Assembly (NCBI GenBank): GCA_964445305.1
Contig: CAYUKK010000018.1
Span: forward strand, 1-7,111
DNA length: 7,111 bases
From: CAYUKK01 sp964445305
GTDB taxonomy: Bacteria; Acidobacteriota; Aminicenantia; Aminicenantales; UBA8522
Direction: 5' to 3'
The position numbers and the translations under genes were made by a program. The notes under the pieces are model-generated. The model had not been told where the DNA came from and made no database searches. It saw only the letters and a list, made by a program, of their open reading frames with translations. Of the stretch, positions 5,295-7,111 are shown one piece after another (position 1 is the stretch's first letter; every line of letters starts with the position of its first letter).

Positions 5295-6182
5295 TCACCC
5301 CCTCCTCTTCTTCAATTCTTCCACCATCCGGTACGTCCCCTCCTTGATAAAGCCAAAGGGAATGTGGGGTTTGATCCGGCCGTGAAAATCCGACCCGGCC
5401 GTGGCCACAAGGTCCATTTCTTCGGCCAGCTTTTTGTAAAACGCCGTTTGTTCCGGGCTATGGTAGGAAGAATAAACCTCCAGCCCGACGAGACCCTTCT
5501 GTTTGAGAACAAGAAGGTCCTCCCTGGTTGCCCTTTGGAAATACGCTCCGGGGTGGGCGAGCACGGGCACAGCGCCGTCTCGAGATACAATCTCGAGAGC
5601 ATCAACAAGCGAGATCGTCTTCTTGGGAACATAGGCCGGGCTTCCCTCCAGGAAATAATCTTTATAAAAAATATACGGGGCGAGCTGACGATTCTCGCTC
5701 CGGTAATATTTTTCGAGGGCCGGTATCCCGAGGCGACGTCCTTTCTCGATGAGGACCTGGGCGATGGTCACCCCGAGAGGTGGCGCCTCGCCCGCTTCCC
5801 GCCGGACCTCTTCGAGGGTGATTTCAAACCCCAGTTCCTGAAGCCTGGCCAGCCGCGCCTTGGCTTCTTCTATCCGGGCGCGGCGCACATAGGCAAGGAT
5901 TTTCTTGAGGGCTTTGCTTTCCCAGTGGATGAAGGGAAGCAAACAGTGGAATTCCCGGCCGTCGAAGAGAGTCGTCAGCTCGACACTGGGAATGACCTCG
6001 ACACCGACCTTCTCGCTCCACTCGAGCGCCTCCGGATAGGCCTCCACGGTGTCGTGGTCGCAGATGGAAATGGCTCGCATGCGGTTTTCTTTGGCCAGTT
6101 TCAAAAGATGGAAGGGAGTAAAGTCGCCGTCGCTCGACTTCGACGAATGGATGTGGAGGTCGACCCTGTCGTCCATCACCAT
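5295..6182 (-). CDS. PHP-domain phosphoesterase, RNase AM/TrpH-like, 295 aa
   Basis: This is a cytoplasmic metal-dependent phosphoesterase of the PHP superfamily, closest in layout to E. coli YciV/TrpH (RNase AM) and related 3',5'-nucleotide phosphatases that act on 5'-phosphorylated RNA ends or pAp-type nucleotides. Likely metal ligands are H10 and H12 in DLHIHSSKSSDG, D18, D42-H43-D44 in ICDHDT, E68, H79, H210 in LAHPG, and D265/H267 in GSDFHG. All PHP motifs are present in order. The central insertion (about 85-190), typical of this branch, differs: where relatives usually read RPHIA this protein has GVTIAQ (137-142), without the His. The first ATG overlaps the purC end by 7 bases. A second ATG two codons on (6176) is an equally plausible start with a TGATG junction. 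Exact substrate cannot be set from sequence. It is not a DNA polymerase III or histidinol-phosphatase sequence by length and motif context. Confidence 0.88.
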   Translation of the reverse strand: MVMDDRVDLHIHSSKSSDGDFTPFHLLKLAKENRMRAISICDHDTVEAYPEALEWSEKVGVEVIPSVELTTLFDGREFHCLLPFIHWESKALKKILAYVRRARIEEAKARLARLQELGFEITLEEVRREAGEAPPLGVTIAQVLIEKGRRLGIPALEKYYRSENRQLAPYIFYKDYFLEGSPAYVPKKTISLVDALEIVSRDGAVPVLAHPGAYFQRATREDLLVLKQKGLVGLEVYSSYHSPEQTAFYKKLAEEMDLVATAGSDFHGRIKPHIPFGFIKEGTYRMVEELKKRRG

Positions 6183-7069
6183 TCTTTCTTCCCGGTGAGA
6201 AGAGAATAAATTTCGAAGTAACGACGAGCGGTTTGGGCAATGATTTCCTCGGGCAAAGGTGGAGGCGGTGAATTCCGGTCCCAGTTTGTGCTGAGGAGGT
6301 AGTCTCGCACAAACTGCTTATCCAGACTCGGCTGGCTCTTCCCGGGAGCGTAGCTGGCCAGCGGCCAGAAGCGCGAGGAGTCGGGCGTAAAAATCTCATC
6401 AGCCAGGACGAGGTCATCGCCGTCCAGGCCGAACTCGAACTTGGTATCGGCGATGATGATTCCCTTGGAAATGGCGTAGAGGGAAGCTTTCTGGTAAAGC
6501 TTCAGGCTAATCTTTTTGATTTTCTGGGCCAGGTCGTCATCGCCAATGATCTTTTTCATCTCCTTGAAAGAGATGTTGAGGTCGTGGCCTTCTTCGGCCT
6601 TGGTGGCGGGAGCAAAGATGGGGTGGGGCAGTCTGTCGGATTCTTTGAGGCCAGAAGGAAGCTTGACGCCGCTTGTCTTTCCTGTTTCCTGATAATCCTT
6701 CCAGGCCGAGCCAGCCAGATAGCCGCGCACGACGCATTCAACGGGCAAAATCTTGAGCTTTCTCACCAGCATCGACCGCTTATCCAGAATATCTCGATAC
6801 TTATGGAGGAAGGAAGGAAAGCGTTCCACATCTGTCGCCAGGACATGGTTGGGGCAGATGTAGGAAATCATGTCGAACCAGAAACAGGAGAGCTGGGTGA
6901 GGATTTTTCCCTTACCCGGAATGAGGGAAGGGAGAACATAATCGAACGCAGAAATCCTGTCTGTGGCCACAATCAGGAGCTTGTCTTCCACCTCATAAAG
7001 GTCCCGGACTTTCCCCCTCTTGAAGAGACGAAGCTCAGGAATCTGGATTTCGGATATCGGTTTTTCCAT
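6176..7069 (-). CDS. purC: SAICAR synthetase (PurC), 297 aa
   Basis: PurC is phosphoribosylaminoimidazole-succinocarboxamide synthase. It joins CAIR and aspartate using ATP to form SAICAR in de novo purine synthesis, in the cytoplasm. The glycine-rich ATP loop FKRGKVRDLYE (16-26) is followed by TDRISAFDYVLP (37-47), signature 1 LPVECVVRGYLAGSAWKDY (108-126), the substrate loop FAPATKAEEGHD (152-163), signature 2 IIADTKFEFG (205-214) and DEIFTPDSSRFW (224-235). At 297 aa it is the longer form resembling yeast Ade1, not the roughly 240 aa E. coli type. The ATG gives the conserved N-terminus, and an in-frame stop lies at 7093-7091, so no longer form exists. No Shine-Dalgarno is visible upstream. 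It is the first gene visible in the purC-PHP-cvpA-Fis-like operon. Confidence 0.98.
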   Translation of the reverse strand: MEKPISEIQIPELRLFKRGKVRDLYEVEDKLLIVATDRISAFDYVLPSLIPGKGKILTQLSCFWFDMISYICPNHVLATDVERFPSFLHKYRDILDKRSMLVRKLKILPVECVVRGYLAGSAWKDYQETGKTSGVKLPSGLKESDRLPHPIFAPATKAEEGHDLNISFKEMKKIIGDDDLAQKIKKISLKLYQKASLYAISKGIIIADTKFEFGLDGDDLVLADEIFTPDSSRFWPLASYAPGKSQPSLDKQFVRDYLLSTNWDRNSPPPPLPEEIIAQTARRYFEIYSLLTGKKEW

Positions 7070-7080
7070 AATGCAATAAG

Positions 7081-7107
7081 AATATAGGAATCAGCCCCGA
7101 ATTGCAA
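7081..7107 (-). promoter_or_regulatory. possible purC promoter
   Basis: On the minus strand a good -10 box TATATT (7086-7081, 5/6) lies 15 bases after a weak -35 candidate TTGCAA (7107-7102, 4/6). The spacer is shorter than ideal. A start about 7 bases past the -10 would leave a leader of only about 5 bases before the purC ATG. Only 42 bases upstream of purC are visible, so an earlier promoter cannot be excluded. Confidence 0.35.
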
Positions 7108-7111
7108 CCTC

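Noticed and set aside
4551..6209. A 552-codon open frame on the plus strand across the Fis-like, cvpA and PHP genes
   Set aside because: It is antisense to three well-supported genes; its product is hydrophilic low-complexity sequence (the complement of CvpA's hydrophobic codons) with no recognisable domain. Best explained as a shadow of codon bias.
1..7111. Mobile element, CRISPR, phage or defence system
   Set aside because: No transposase, integrase, repeat-spacer array, att-like direct repeats or defence domains were seen; all genes are housekeeping and co-directional.

Overview
This window is chromosomal housekeeping DNA from a Gram-negative-type (diderm) bacterium. All seven genes I support lie on the minus strand, so the transcription order runs from the right end to the left: purC, a PHP-domain phosphoesterase, cvpA, a small Fis-like helix-turn-helix gene, groES, groEL, and a fused lptF-lptG. 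The LptF/LptG protein implies an outer membrane with lipopolysaccharide. HrcA/CIRCE control of groESL rules out an enteric-type heat-shock arrangement. Taken together with the GC-rich codons and the protein sequence style, I lean towards Acidobacteriota/Aminicenantes or a deltaproteobacterial lineage. That placement is inference only, because no rRNA or tRNA is present.

Right block (about 7110 to 4538): purC starts just inside the window behind a possible, very close promoter. Its stop overlaps the start of the PHP gene. The PHP stop codon directly abuts the cvpA ATG, and the cvpA end overlaps the Fis-like gene by 17 bases. This tight packing indicates one operon joining purine synthesis (PurC), a nucleotide/RNA phosphoesterase candidate, a membrane protein long associated with purine loci (CvpA) and a small DNA-binding protein.

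Middle block (4541 to 2444): a 115-base gap holds the groESL control region. It has a sigma70-like promoter, a CIRCE operator at the expected transcription start, and a second CIRCE-like operator upstream that overlaps the stop codon of the Fis-like gene. groES and groEL follow, with a doubled Shine-Dalgarno sequence before groEL. The unit ends at a strong intrinsic terminator. GroEL lacks the usual Gly-Gly-Met tail.

Left block (2443 to 4): a single 803-residue reading frame carries a full LptF followed by a full LptG, the two membrane halves of the LPS exporter LptB2FG. It fills the rest of the window and stops 3 bases before the edge.

No mobile element, CRISPR array, tRNA or rRNA was seen, and no gene-free stretch exceeds 300 bases. 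I found no clearly new biological system. The points most worth a second look are the LptF-LptG fusion, the paired CIRCE operators and the GroEL tail.
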